Source: Edaphobacter paludis
GTDB lineage: Bacteria; Acidobacteriota; Terriglobia; Terriglobales; Acidobacteriaceae
Assembly: GCF_039993895.1 (NCBI RefSeq)
Contig: NZ_CP121194.1
Span: 682,001-746,000, forward strand
Length of the DNA: 64,000 nt
Direction: 5' to 3'
In this document: one piece after another, positions 1 to 8,218 of the stretch
Layout: each line of letters opens with the position of its first letter
Position numbering within the stretch: position 1 is the first letter of the stretch
The notes under the pieces: model-generated
The model's input: only the letters and a program-made list of their open reading frames with translations
What the model was told of the DNA's origin: nothing
Database searches by the model: none
Made by a program: the position numbers and the translations under genes

Positions 1-1
1 G

Positions 2-130
2 GTCGAGCCGGGAATGCTCGATCCTGACCACATCGTTACGCCGGGAATCTATGTTGACCGCATCGTTGTGGGTGCGGCTTACGTCAAGCCGATTGAGTCA
101 AAGTTCATCCAATCCGGAGGCGCGGCGTGA
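2..130 (+). CDS. scoA: 3-oxoacid CoA-transferase subunit A, C-terminal fragment
   Basis: Only the last 42 codons are in the window; the gene begins upstream. The reading frame from base 2 encodes the typical C-terminal tail of the A subunit (VEPGMLDPDHIVTPGIYVDR and onward) and ends in TGA at 128-130. The stop overlaps the GTG start of the B subunit at 127 in a GTGA arrangement, so the two subunits are probably translationally coupled. The heterodimer moves CoA between succinyl-CoA and a 3-oxo acid such as acetoacetate. The assignment rests partly on the B subunit next door. Confidence 0.85.
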   Translation, partial: VEPGMLDPDHIVTPGIYVDRIVVGAAYVKPIESKFIQSGGAA

Positions 131-795
131 GCGGCAAGGAACGCATTGCGCGAAGGATTGCTCGCGAGATCAAGGATGGCTTTTACGTCAACCTCGGCAT
201 CGGCCTGCCTACGATGATTGCGGCTTATGTTCCTGCTGGAATCAATGTCGTATTTCAGTCGGAGAATGGGATGTTGGGTGTGGGGCCGCCGCCTGCTGAA
301 GAGAATGCCGATCCTGATCTGCTGAATGCAGGGAAGCAGCCAGTGACAGAGTTGCCAGGATGCTCGTTCTTCGGCAGCGAACAGTCGTTTGCCATGATTC
401 GTGGTGGACACATGGACATGAGTGTGTTGGGCGCCATGCAGGTGGATGAGCAAGGCGATCTGGCAAACTGGACTATTCCAGGCAAGATGGTAAAGGGCAT
501 GGGTGGAGCGATGGATTTGGTCGCGGGGGCCCGACGCGTAGTCGTGGCCATGGAACACCAGACCAGGGATGGTGCCCCGAAGATTTTGAAGGCGTGTACA
601 CTGCCGCTGACGGGGAAGCATGTCGTCCACGATATTGTGACCGAGCTGTGCTGGATTCGCGTGACGCCGGAGGGCCTGCTGCTGACCGAGGTGGCTGACG
701 GCTTCGACGCTGCCGCGGTGCAGGCTCGAACCGAGGCGAAATTGATCATCGCTCCCGATCTGCGATTGATGAGTGCCGCCTTGCCGGGACAATAA
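127..795 (+). CDS. scoB: 3-oxoacid CoA-transferase subunit B
   Basis: A 222-residue protein, the usual length of the B subunit of succinyl-CoA:3-ketoacid CoA-transferase. It carries the family SENG motif (SENGMLGVG, about residues 51-59); the glutamate of this motif is the one that forms the enzyme-CoA thioester in the family. The N-terminal NLGIGLPT and the GAMQVDEQGDLANW stretch also fit. The start is GTG at 127, overlapping the subunit A stop by 3 bases. Together the subunits activate acetoacetate or related 3-oxo acids in ketone-body or butyrate-type metabolism. The exact substrate cannot be read from the sequence. Confidence 0.93.
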   Translation: MSGKERIARRIAREIKDGFYVNLGIGLPTMIAAYVPAGINVVFQSENGMLGVGPPPAEENADPDLLNAGKQPVTELPGCSFFGSEQSFAMIRGGHMDMSVLGAMQVDEQGDLANWTIPGKMVKGMGGAMDLVAGARRVVVAMEHQTRDGAPKILKACTLPLTGKHVVHDIVTELCWIRVTPEGLLLTEVADGFDAAAVQARTEAKLIIAPDLRLMSAALPGQ

Positions 796-861
796 GCTCT
801 ATGATTTTCCTCGTGGGTTGTTTGGTTTCCATGCGGTCGCAGATGATGAAAGGATTTGCCG

Positions 862-2493
862 ATGCCAGTTGCACCTAAAGATATGCCAATGAGAGAAGTC
901 ATTCTCGTCACCAGCGGAGATTTGCGGCTCTCGGCGAATAAGGCCTGCTGGCCTGCCCAGGAGGAACTGGAGCGGAAGCTGACCCAATGTTTTGCCAGGG
1001 AAGGTGTCGTGGTGAAGCGGGCCTTTCCCGTCGATACCGGTGCCGGGCACGGCTTCATCTCGAGCCAGCGGATGGGCATGGATATCTTCAGCGGCATCGA
1101 CCCTGATGCGAATCTCGTCTTCGCAACGGCAGCATGGCAGTATAGCCATCATGTGCTGCCTGGCATGCGCAGTCATCGCGGACCGATGCTGACCGTCGCA
1201 AACTGGTCCGGTCAGTGGCCCGGGCTGGTGGGCCTGTTGAACCTTAATGGTTCGCTTATCAAAGCCGGAGTAAAGTTCAATTCGTTGTGGAGCGAAGACT
1301 TCAACGACGAGTTTTTCCTTCACGGGATCAGGGAGTGGATCAGGCTGGGAAGCGTGACGCATGACCTTTCGCATGTCCGCGATCTGGACGTGAATGCGCT
1401 GCCCGCAGATGCCGCGAATACGGGGAAGGAGCTTGCGCAATCTTTGCAGAAACGAAAGGCCATTCTTGGCGTCTTCGATGAAGGCTGCATGGGGATGTAT
1501 AACGCCATCATCGACGACGAATTGCTCAATGCGGCGGGCGTTTTCAAAGAGCGCCTCAGCCAGTCTGCGCTTGTCGCCCGGATGCGCACCGTTTCAGACG
1601 ATGATGCAAAGGGTGTACGGCAATGGCTGAATGCAAAAGGGCTGCGCTTTGCGACTGGCAAGGACGAAAAGACCGAACTTACGGATGCGCAAATTCACGA
1701 GCAGTGCAAGATGTATATCGCAGCGACTCGCATAGCGGACGAATTTGGCTGCGATGCGATTGGCATTCAATATCAGCAGGGACTGAAAGACATGGTTCCG
1801 GCGTCGGACCTCGTTGAGGGGCTACTCAATAATGCAGACCGGCCTCCTGTGCGCGGCGAGCATGGCAAAGAACTCTATGCCGGCGGGCCGCTGCCTCACT
1901 TCAACGAGGTGGACGAGTGCGCGGGGCTGGACGCTCTCGTGACAAACCGCTGCTGGACTGCACTCAAGCTCGATCCCTCGACCACGCTGCATGACCTGCG
2001 TTGGGGCGAGCACTATCAAGGTGACGGCATCGACGATTTCGTCTGGGTCCTCCAGATCTCGGGGGCCGCTCCGGCGAGCCATTTTGTGGATGGCTATCGT
2101 GGGGCATCCAGCGAACGGCAGCCCCCCATGTATTTCCCCCTGGGCGGGGGAACGCTGAAGGGCGTCGGCAAGCCAGGAAAGATCGTCTGGAGCCGCGTGT
2201 TTGTCGAGGACAACGCCCTGCATGTGGACATTGGTCTGGGCTCCGTCGTCCAATTGCCGGAAGAAGAGACGATGCGCCGCTGGCAGCAGACGACGATTCA
2301 ATGGCCCATGGTGAGCGCCATCTTCGATGGCATTTCGCGTGACTCATTTATGGCGAGACACCGGGCAAACCACGTCAGCATTGCGTATGCTTCCGATGCC
2401 AGGACTGCTTCCCAGGCACTTGCAACGAAATCCGCAATGTTTCACGAGTTAGGTGTGCAAGTCCACCTATGCGGTCTAGTCAACTTTGATTAG
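862..2493 (+). CDS. L-fucose/L-arabinose isomerase-like protein
   Basis: A 543-residue cytosolic protein. Its length and C-terminal half (DEFGCDAIGIQYQQG, then ASDLVEGLLNNADRPPV) most resemble the fucose isomerase-like family of aldose-ketose isomerases (COG2407 type). I could not assign the metal ligands with certainty. The start chosen is ATG at 862, preceded by AAGGA at 850-854; a TTG at 856 in frame is less likely. A sugar porter and a secreted glycoside hydrolase follow on the same strand, which supports a role in sugar breakdown. The substrate is unknown, and a divergent or non-isomerase member is possible. Confidence 0.55.
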   Translation: MPVAPKDMPMREVILVTSGDLRLSANKACWPAQEELERKLTQCFAREGVVVKRAFPVDTGAGHGFISSQRMGMDIFSGIDPDANLVFATAAWQYSHHVLPGMRSHRGPMLTVANWSGQWPGLVGLLNLNGSLIKAGVKFNSLWSEDFNDEFFLHGIREWIRLGSVTHDLSHVRDLDVNALPADAANTGKELAQSLQKRKAILGVFDEGCMGMYNAIIDDELLNAAGVFKERLSQSALVARMRTVSDDDAKGVRQWLNAKGLRFATGKDEKTELTDAQIHEQCKMYIAATRIADEFGCDAIGIQYQQGLKDMVPASDLVEGLLNNADRPPVRGEHGKELYAGGPLPHFNEVDECAGLDALVTNRCWTALKLDPSTTLHDLRWGEHYQGDGIDDFVWVLQISGAAPASHFVDGYRGASSERQPPMYFPLGGGTLKGVGKPGKIVWSRVFVEDNALHVDIGLGSVVQLPEEETMRRWQQTTIQWPMVSAIFDGISRDSFMARHRANHVSIAYASDARTASQALATKSAMFHELGVQVHLCGLVNFD

Positions 2494-2526
2494 GACGCGA
2501 ATTTGCGTCTGCTTCTCATCCCAATA

Positions 2527-2565
2527 CCATAGTTTGCCGACGAGCGTGAAACGTCGGTATTATGG
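2527..2565 (+). other. Imperfect inverted repeat upstream of sugar porter
   Basis: CCGACG (2537-2542) and CGTCGG (2552-2557) pair around a 9-base loop. The flanking CCATA (2527-2531) and TATGG (2561-2565) also pair. It lies in the 190-base gap between the isomerase-like gene and the sugar porter. It may be a weak terminator, a leader hairpin or an operator; no T-run follows. Confidence 0.3.
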
Positions 2566-2683
2566 CAAAATTTATTCGCTATCTCGCGACCTTTATTTTC
2601 GCTTGGAATGGCGGACGTCCGGTGCGCATAGGACAGGTCTTGCCTACTTTGCGTAAGATTGCAAGCGGAGCACCGGAGCGTAA

Positions 2684-4012
2684 ATGACAATCAATTCCCA
2701 CGTAATTAAAAGCACCATCGTAGGCGCACTCGGCGGCCTATTGTTTGGATTCGATACCGCTGTTATCTCTGGCACGACGCATGCTTTAACACAGGTCTAC
2801 CACCTCACGCCCTTTACTCTCGGCGTCACCGTCTCCAGCGCCCTGGTGGGTACCGTCATCGGCGCAATGGGAGCGGGCATCCCCGGACAACGCTATGGTC
2901 GTCGGGACAGTCTTCGCGCGATGGCTGTCTGCTACATCATCTCCGCATTGGGATGTGCGTTTGCCTGGAGCTGGCCGGCACTGATCTTCTTTCGCTTCAT
3001 CGGCGGCGTTGGCATCGGCGGCTCGTCCGTCCTTGGCCCCATGTATATCGCCGAGATCGCGCCGACCGAATGGCGGGGGCGTTTGGTCGGCTTCTTCCAG
3101 GTCAATATCGTCGTAGGAATTTTGCTTGCCTATGTCTCTAATTTTTTGATTGGCATGATGCATCTTGGGCCTCTTGAGTGGCGCTCGCAGTTGGGCATCT
3201 CCGGGCTCCCGGCGATTCTGTTTCTGGGTGCCCTGTTTACGATACCGCGCAGCCCGCGATGGCTGACTATGAAACATAAGCTGGAGGAGGCACTTGAGGT
3301 GCTTCGTCTCACCGGGATTCCTAATCCGCAAGAGGACCTCGACGAGATCGTTGCCTCTGTCCATTTTGAGCGGTCTGCATCGGCTGATCCTGTGTTCTCC
3401 AGGAAGTACGGGCTCCCGATTTTCGTAGCGATTACGGTAGGCATGTTTTGCCAGCTTTCGGGCATCAATGCCATCCTCTATTACCTGAACGACATCTTCG
3501 CTCTCGCCGGAGCTTCCAAGGTATCTGGCGATATCCAGGCTGTCGCTGTCGGCGCTGCCAATCTTGTTGCTACGTTGCTTGCGATGTCGGTGATCGACAA
3601 GATCGGACGCAAGAAGCTGCTGTTGTTTGGTACGGGCGGCCTGGCGTTCTGCCTATCCGCCATTTCGTACGTCTTTCTTACCCACAAGCATCTCAACTGG
3701 CTGGTTTGGCTCCTCATGGTCTATATCGCCTTCTTTGCGGTGTCTCAAGGCGCGGTTGTTTGGGTCTACATCAGCGAGATATTCCCGACTCGGGTGCGAT
3801 CAAAGGGCCAGAGCATTGGCAGTTCATCGCATTGGATAACGAACGCTGCCATTTCCTTGATTTTTCCCCTGATGGCGGTCTCTTCCGGCGCGTACCCATT
3901 TATATTCTTCGCGGCGATGATGGTGCTCGACTTCTTCCTGGTCCTGCTCTATTACCCCGAGACCAGCAACGTATCGCTGGAGCATCTGCAAACCAGCCTG
4001 GGTATCGACTAA
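2684..4012 (+). CDS. MFS sugar porter
   Basis: A 442-residue, 12-helix major facilitator of the sugar porter family. Helix 1 has GLLFGFDTAVISGT; the loop between helices 2 and 3 has a GQRYGRRD motif; the PESPR-like signature is present as IPRSPRWL. The C-terminal tail PETSNVSLEHLQ matches the family PETKG/S-type motif. It probably imports a monosaccharide with protons across the inner membrane. GGAG at 2675-2678 supports the ATG at 2684. It sits between a fucose-isomerase-like gene and a secreted glycoside hydrolase, so it likely brings in the sugar released by the latter. The sugar is not identifiable. Confidence 0.88.
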   Translation: MTINSHVIKSTIVGALGGLLFGFDTAVISGTTHALTQVYHLTPFTLGVTVSSALVGTVIGAMGAGIPGQRYGRRDSLRAMAVCYIISALGCAFAWSWPALIFFRFIGGVGIGGSSVLGPMYIAEIAPTEWRGRLVGFFQVNIVVGILLAYVSNFLIGMMHLGPLEWRSQLGISGLPAILFLGALFTIPRSPRWLTMKHKLEEALEVLRLTGIPNPQEDLDEIVASVHFERSASADPVFSRKYGLPIFVAITVGMFCQLSGINAILYYLNDIFALAGASKVSGDIQAVAVGAANLVATLLAMSVIDKIGRKKLLLFGTGGLAFCLSAISYVFLTHKHLNWLVWLLMVYIAFFAVSQGAVVWVYISEIFPTRVRSKGQSIGSSSHWITNAAISLIFPLMAVSSGAYPFIFFAAMMVLDFFLVLLYYPETSNVSLEHLQTSLGID

Positions 4013-4038
4013 CTCTAAGTAAGACTTACGAGGAACTG

Positions 4039-5166
4039 ATGATGCGACTCGCAATTGCTCTTTTACTGTCTGCCAGCTTTGTAGCCGCGGCACACGCCCA
4101 GGCTCCGGGCTGGCAGCCAGATGTTACACAGCAACAGACGTACACCTTGCATCGGGCTTCGAGCGCCGATCCCACGGGAGGCAACGCGGACTTTCGACGC
4201 GTTGCCCCGGGTGCAACCTACACTGTTTTGGATACAGATGGTCCAGGGGTGATCTCGCACATCTGGTTCACCATAAGTGATTCAGAGCCATACCATCTCA
4301 AGCGTATTGTTCTGCGCATCTATTGGGATGGAGAGACTACTCCGAGCGTCGAAGCTCCAATCGGCGACTTCTTTGGCCTTGGATTGGGAACCTATCATAA
4401 CTGGCAGTCTGAGATGTTGTCCGTTGGCAGCGTCAAGGCGCTGAACAGCTATTTCCCCATGCCTTATCGGCATCATGCCCGCATTACAGTGACGAATGAA
4501 GGCAAGCAGCAAATTGGAAGTCTTTACTACAACATTGATTACCGTACGGAGCCACATCCTCTTCCAGAGGGCACTTTGTACTTCCACGCACAATACCGCC
4601 AGGCCCAGCCCAATCATGGCTGGACTGATAAATGGGATAACAACGGAACTCCGCTCGTCAATGACAAGGCCAACCTCGATGGAAAGGATAACTATGTCTG
4701 GCTCGACGCAAAGGGACATGGGCAATATGTAGGCGTAACCATGTCTGTGTTGCAAAACCAGGATTCGTGGTGGGGCGAAGGCGATGACATGTTCTTCATC
4801 GATGGCGCAAAGCTGCCCTCAATCACCGGCACTGGCAGCGAAGACTACTTTCTGGGCGCGTGGGACTTCGGAGGCAAGGAATTTTCCTATCCGCTCTATG
4901 GAGCGCCTGTGCTGGGTGATGAACTGGCAGGTGGGAGATCGAGCGTCTACCGCTTCCATTTCGATGCTCCGATCCCTTTCACCAAATCCATCAAAGCGAC
5001 GATTGAACACGGTCACGCAAACCACCGCTCTGACAACTACTACTCCGTCGCGTACTGGTACCAGGCCGAGCCACACGCCCCATTCCCGGCATTGCCACCC
5101 GTGGACGAGAGGATACCGGTGCTACAGCCGGTTGGCGGTCCCGGCAATGCTGGTGGATCTCACTAA
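4039..5166 (+). CDS. GH172 (DUF2961) family secreted protein
   Basis: A 375-residue exported protein. A signal peptide (MMRLAIALLLSASFVAAAHA) precedes a DUF2961 domain with GPGVISHIWFT, IGDFFGLG and the hallmark TGSEDYFLGAWDF region. DUF2961 is now glycoside hydrolase family 172, whose characterised members act on difructose anhydrides and alpha-D-arabinofuranose or fructofuranose linkages, usually as multimers. The start is ATG at 4039 (or the adjacent ATG at 4042), with AGGA at 4031-4034. It lies 26 bases after the sugar porter and probably shares its transcript. A perfect terminator hairpin follows. The substrate is undetermined. Confidence 0.85.
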   Translation: MMRLAIALLLSASFVAAAHAQAPGWQPDVTQQQTYTLHRASSADPTGGNADFRRVAPGATYTVLDTDGPGVISHIWFTISDSEPYHLKRIVLRIYWDGETTPSVEAPIGDFFGLGLGTYHNWQSEMLSVGSVKALNSYFPMPYRHHARITVTNEGKQQIGSLYYNIDYRTEPHPLPEGTLYFHAQYRQAQPNHGWTDKWDNNGTPLVNDKANLDGKDNYVWLDAKGHGQYVGVTMSVLQNQDSWWGEGDDMFFIDGAKLPSITGTGSEDYFLGAWDFGGKEFSYPLYGAPVLGDELAGGRSSVYRFHFDAPIPFTKSIKATIEHGHANHRSDNYYSVAYWYQAEPHAPFPALPPVDERIPVLQPVGGPGNAGGSH

Positions 5167-5183
5167 AAATAGCCTCAATGCAA

Positions 5184-5222
5184 AAATGCCTTCTTCGATT
5201 GGACTGATCGAAGAAGGCATTT
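5184..5222 (+). terminator. Terminator hairpin after GH172 gene
   Basis: A perfect 16-bp stem (5184-5199 with 5207-5222, arm AAATGCCTTCTTCGAT) closes a 7-base loop 17 bases after the GH172 stop. The T-rich right flank is short (TTTGTATTT). It ends the sugar-use transcript on the plus strand and may also shield it from the minus-strand genes beyond. Confidence 0.75.
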
Positions 5223-5314
5223 GTATTTGAGCAGCTGTTGCTTGAGGCTATTGCTGTATGAAGTAACCCTCGTTGAGCTAGCTTATGCATCGATGGGGCT
5301 ACTAATAATTTTTG

Positions 5315-5390
5315 TGGAGCACCGAATGGGATTTGAACCCATGAATACTGGTTTTGCAGACCAGCGCGTTAGCCACTTCGCCATCGGTGC
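5315..5390 (-). tRNA. tRNA-Cys (GCA)
   Basis: Read on the minus strand, acceptor GCACCGA pairs with TCGGTGC, followed by discriminator T and an encoded CCA (5315-5317). The anticodon stem is CTGGT/ACCAG, with loop CTGCAAA giving anticodon GCA. The T-arm carries GGGTTCAAATCCC. U73 and the GCA anticodon are both hallmarks of cysteine tRNA. Confidence 0.95.
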
Positions 5391-5507
5391 TCATCGTTGC
5401 CAGCTTTGAATCAAGCTCGACATACGTTATCTGGTTTACCTGCTCTTTCAGCAGGATCATCAAAGATGAACTAACCAGGATGCTTCTTTCATCTTACCTA
5501 TTTCTCA

Positions 5508-6170
5508 CTACTTTGCTAAGGGAAGCTCTTTCTTTGCAAGATACCAACTCTGTACATCCAGTCCGCTGTTGCTGCCGCTGGTGCGCTTGGCGGCGTCTTC
5601 CACCGTGGCCGGAGCAGGCACAATCACCGGCTGGCCGGGACGCCAGTTCGCCGGACACGAGACCCCATTTGCATCGGCAGCCTGCAAAGCCTGAAATACC
5701 CGGAACAGTTCGTCGATGTTGCGTCCAAGCTGCATCGGGTAGTAAATCAGCGCCCGGACGTTGCTCTTGGGATCGATGACAAATACCGCGCGAATCGTTG
5801 CTGTTTCCGCAGCAGCCTCATGCACCATGCCATAGGCTGCGGAGACCTTCTGGTCGAGGTCGGCGATTACCGGAAACTTGATCTGTACACCGCCAAGCTG
5901 CTCCAGATCGCGTACCCACGCAATGTGCGAGTACACCGAGTCGATCGAGACCCCGATCAATTGCACATTGATCTTCTCGAAGTCGTCATAGCTCCGGGCA
6001 AATTCAATGAACTCGGTCGAGCAGACTGGCGTAAAGTCTGCAGGATGCGAGAACAGGAGCACCCACTTGCCCCTGGACGTGTAGTCACTCAGGCGGATGA
6101 GGCCCTGTGTGCTCTTCGCCTCGAAGTCCGGCGCCGGCTCCATAATTCGTGGGATGCGTGATTCAGCCAT
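5508..6170 (-). CDS. Peroxiredoxin (Prx6-like, with second cysteine)
   Basis: A 220-residue thioredoxin-fold peroxidase that reduces hydrogen peroxide or organic peroxides. The peroxidatic cysteine is C50 in HPADFTPVCSTE, with the supporting arginine near R127. The Prx6/AhpC-TSA C-terminal dimerisation domain is present (NWRPGQPVIVP). A second cysteine, C172 in GVSCPANW, lies where many 2-Cys archaeal and bacterial Prx6-type enzymes have a resolving residue. It is 76 bases downstream of a paralogous gene and likely co-transcribed with it. The C-terminal tail SGLDVQSWYLAKKELPLAK extends past the family core. Confidence 0.9.
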   Translation of the reverse strand: MAESRIPRIMEPAPDFEAKSTQGLIRLSDYTSRGKWVLLFSHPADFTPVCSTEFIEFARSYDDFEKINVQLIGVSIDSVYSHIAWVRDLEQLGGVQIKFPVIADLDQKVSAAYGMVHEAAAETATIRAVFVIDPKSNVRALIYYPMQLGRNIDELFRVFQALQAADANGVSCPANWRPGQPVIVPAPATVEDAAKRTSGSNSGLDVQSWYLAKKELPLAK

Positions 6171-6197
6171 CGTTGCTCACCTTAACTCTTATTACTT

Positions 6198-6226
6198 GCC
6201 GCCACGCAATTCGATTGCGTGGCGGC
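6198..6226 (-). other. Perfect hairpin between peroxiredoxin genes
   Basis: A 13-bp perfect stem (GCCGCCACGCAAT at 6198-6210, partner 6214-6226) encloses a 3-base loop TCG in the 76-base gap between the two peroxiredoxin genes. No clear T-run follows on either strand. It may be a partial terminator or an mRNA-stability element that sets different levels of the two proteins. Confidence 0.55.
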
Positions 6227-6246
6227 TCTTGCTACTGAATTTCAGC

Positions 6247-6906
6247 TTATTTGGGCTGAGCGACAGTCCGGATGTAGGAGTTGATCTTCTTGAAGCTATC
6301 GGGATACAGCTTCTGTCCTTCTTCGTCCGACACAGTGCCGGCGAGGATCACAGTATCGCCATTCTTCCAATTGGCGGGCGTCGAAACCTTGTGCTTGGTG
6401 GTCAACTGAATCGAATCAAGAACGCGGATGATCTCGTCGAAGTTGCGTCCGGTGCTCATGGGATAAGCGAGCATCAGCTTGATTCTCTTGTCGGGGCCGA
6501 TCACGAACACCGTGCGCACGGCGGCGTTGCCGGCGGGAGTGCGGCCTTCGGATGTGTTGCCGGCGTCGGCAGGAAGCATGTTGTACAGCTTGGCCACCTT
6601 CAACTCGGGGTCGCCGATCATGGGGTAGTTCACCTTATGGCCCTGTGTCTCTTCAATGTCGATTGCCCACTTGGCGTGGCTGCTTGCAGGGTCCACACTG
6701 AGCCCGATGATCTTCGCGCCGCGTTTCTGAAATTCGCCTTCGAGGCCCGCCATGGTGCCCAGCTCTGTGGTGCACACCGGGGTAAAGTCCTTGGGATGCG
6801 AGAACAGGATGGCCCAGCCGTCGCCGATCCACTCATGGAAGTTGATGGTGCCCTGTGTGGTCTCAGCTGTGAAATCGGGAGCTTCATCATTGATACGGAG
6901 TGACAT
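6247..6906 (-). CDS. 1-Cys peroxiredoxin (Prx6 family)
   Basis: A 219-residue peroxidase with peroxidatic cysteine C45 in HPKDFTPVCTTELG. This is the only cysteine in the protein, so it is a true 1-Cys enzyme. The position matching C172 of its neighbour reads STPANWKNGD, with threonine instead of cysteine. The conserved arginine in AAVRTVFVIGPD and the long C-terminal domain ending SFKKINSYIRTVAQPK match Prx6. It is first in a two-gene minus-strand unit with the other peroxiredoxin. An AGAGGAAA ribosome site lies before the ATG at 6906. It likely protects the cytosol from peroxides. Confidence 0.93.
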   Translation of the reverse strand: MSLRINDEAPDFTAETTQGTINFHEWIGDGWAILFSHPKDFTPVCTTELGTMAGLEGEFQKRGAKIIGLSVDPASSHAKWAIDIEETQGHKVNYPMIGDPELKVAKLYNMLPADAGNTSEGRTPAGNAAVRTVFVIGPDKRIKLMLAYPMSTGRNFDEIIRVLDSIQLTTKHKVSTPANWKNGDTVILAGTVSDEEGQKLYPDSFKKINSYIRTVAQPK

Positions 6907-7102
6907 AGTTTATTTCCTCTTTCTTGTTCAGATATTCTTCCCAGAATGTTGGTCCAACGAATGACTGCACAACTTACAACTGTACGAGCGCTCCTGGATG
7001 TGGTTTTTCAGCTCTTTCATCCAGTAAAAAACCCACCCGGCTCGTTGCCTTTGGGTGGGTTCTGTGCTGCTCGAATCTAAAGTTGCCTGCTACGATCCGG
7101 TT
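6907..7102. other. Intergenic region upstream of peroxiredoxin pair
   Basis: It holds the promoter region of the minus-strand peroxiredoxin genes and a hairpin at 7030-7061, which is listed separately. I see no confident promoter boxes. Confidence 0.4.
7030..7061 (-). terminator. Minus-strand terminator-like hairpin
   Basis: AACCCACCC (7030-7038) pairs with GGGTGGGTT (7053-7061) over a 14-base loop. On the minus strand the stem is followed by TTTTTACTGG, a short T-run. No convincing minus-strand gene lies immediately upstream, so it may instead insulate the peroxiredoxin promoter from transcripts arriving from the right. Confidence 0.5.
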
Positions 7103-7207
7103 ATGCGCACACCCACACCCAGCCGACAGCAACAGCAGCCAGGTATGAACTTCGTGTTGGGCATCATCGTCATAGCTAATCTTTTGTACCGCAGCCAGCG
7201 GAGCTAG
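7103..7207 (+). CDS. Possible 34-residue membrane peptide
   Basis: An ATG at 7103 opens 34 codons ending in TAG at 7205-7207. The N-terminal half is hydrophilic and rich in Gln and Pro; it is followed by one hydrophobic segment (MNFVLGIIVIANLLY) and a basic tail RSQRS. This is the layout of a single-pass small membrane protein. No good ribosome site precedes it, and its sole support is this layout and its position just before the PhzF gene. It may be chance. Confidence 0.25.
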   Translation: MRTPTPSRQQQQPGMNFVLGIIVIANLLYRSQRS

Positions 7208-7264
7208 CATGGAGCTGTTGTGCCCATTTGCGGTCTATCAAAAACATACGTCCGAGGAGCTTCG

Positions 7265-8218
7265 ATGTCAAATCAGCCAGTTACGCTGCACCCGCCTTCG
7301 AGTCCATCCGCATCTCCGCGCGTCTTCGACTACGCGCTGGTCGACGTCTTCGCCGAAAGCTCTCTTCAGGGCAACCAACTCGCCATCTTCAGCGATGCTC
7401 GCGGCCTCTCCGACGAAGAGATGCAGGCGCTCGCGCGTGAGATGAAGCTCTCGGAGACCACCTTCATCCTTCCCCGCGCACCCGAGGTCGAACGAGAGCG
7501 CGGAGTCCAGGTCCGCATCTTCACGGTTGCGGAAGAGCTTCAGTTCGCGGGCCATCCCACCCTGGGTACTGCAAGCTGGCTGTACCAGAATCACGCCACG
7601 CTTCCAGACGCAGAGCAGGTCACTCTCGACCTTCGTGTTGGCCCGATTCCTGTACGCTTCAGAGCTCCCACGCCCGCAGAGCAGGGCGTCTTTGGCACCA
7701 TGAAGCAGAACGACCCTACGTTTGGCGATATTCACGATCGTGTAACTCTTGCCGACGCGCTCGGTCTCTCGATCGATGATCTCGATCCGGACCTCCCCGC
7801 GCAGACCGTCTCCACGGGCATGGCCTTTTGCATCGTGCCGCTCAAATCACTCGCTGTCGCCGCACGGCTCGAAATTCCGCAGCAGAAGGCGCGCACCTAT
7901 CTCGAGCGCAGCGACGCGAAGTTCTTTCACTGCATCACCCGTGCGAGTGCAAGCTCTGGCGCGGACTGGCACGCTCGCATGCAGTTCTACAACGGAGAAG
8001 ACCCTGCCACTGGCTCTGCATCCGGCTGCACGATTGCCTACTTGGTGCGCCACGGCCTGGCAGCCAGCGGAAAACCCATCGTTATCGAGCAGGGAATCGA
8101 GATGCTTCGACCGAGCCGCATTCATGTCAGCGCAACAATTGCGGGAGAGACCGTGTCCGAAGTGTTCGTCGGAGGCCGCACCATTCCCGTTGCAATGGGA
8201 CGCCTTTTCCTGCCGTGA
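7265..8218 (+). CDS. PhzF-family isomerase-like protein
   Basis: A 317-residue protein of the PhzF/diaminopimelate-epimerase-like fold. Diagnostic stretches are FAESSLQGNQLAIF near the N-terminus, EELQFAGHPTLGTA, and GEDPATGSASG near the C-terminus. Family members include PhzF, which isomerises a phenazine precursor, and many enzymes of unknown substrate; no phenazine genes are nearby. The start is ATG at 7265, preceded by GAGGAG; in-frame upstream codons from 7220 are less likely to be translated. Its role here is unknown. Confidence 0.88.
   Translation: MSNQPVTLHPPSSPSASPRVFDYALVDVFAESSLQGNQLAIFSDARGLSDEEMQALAREMKLSETTFILPRAPEVERERGVQVRIFTVAEELQFAGHPTLGTASWLYQNHATLPDAEQVTLDLRVGPIPVRFRAPTPAEQGVFGTMKQNDPTFGDIHDRVTLADALGLSIDDLDPDLPAQTVSTGMAFCIVPLKSLAVAARLEIPQQKARTYLERSDAKFFHCITRASASSGADWHARMQFYNGEDPATGSASGCTIAYLVRHGLAASGKPIVIEQGIEMLRPSRIHVSATIAGETVSEVFVGGRTIPVAMGRLFLP

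Noticed and set aside
255-1097. 280-codon open frame antisense to scoB and the isomerase-like gene
   Set aside because: It spans two plus-strand genes with clear family motifs and has no motif of its own; long antisense frames are common in GC-rich coding DNA.
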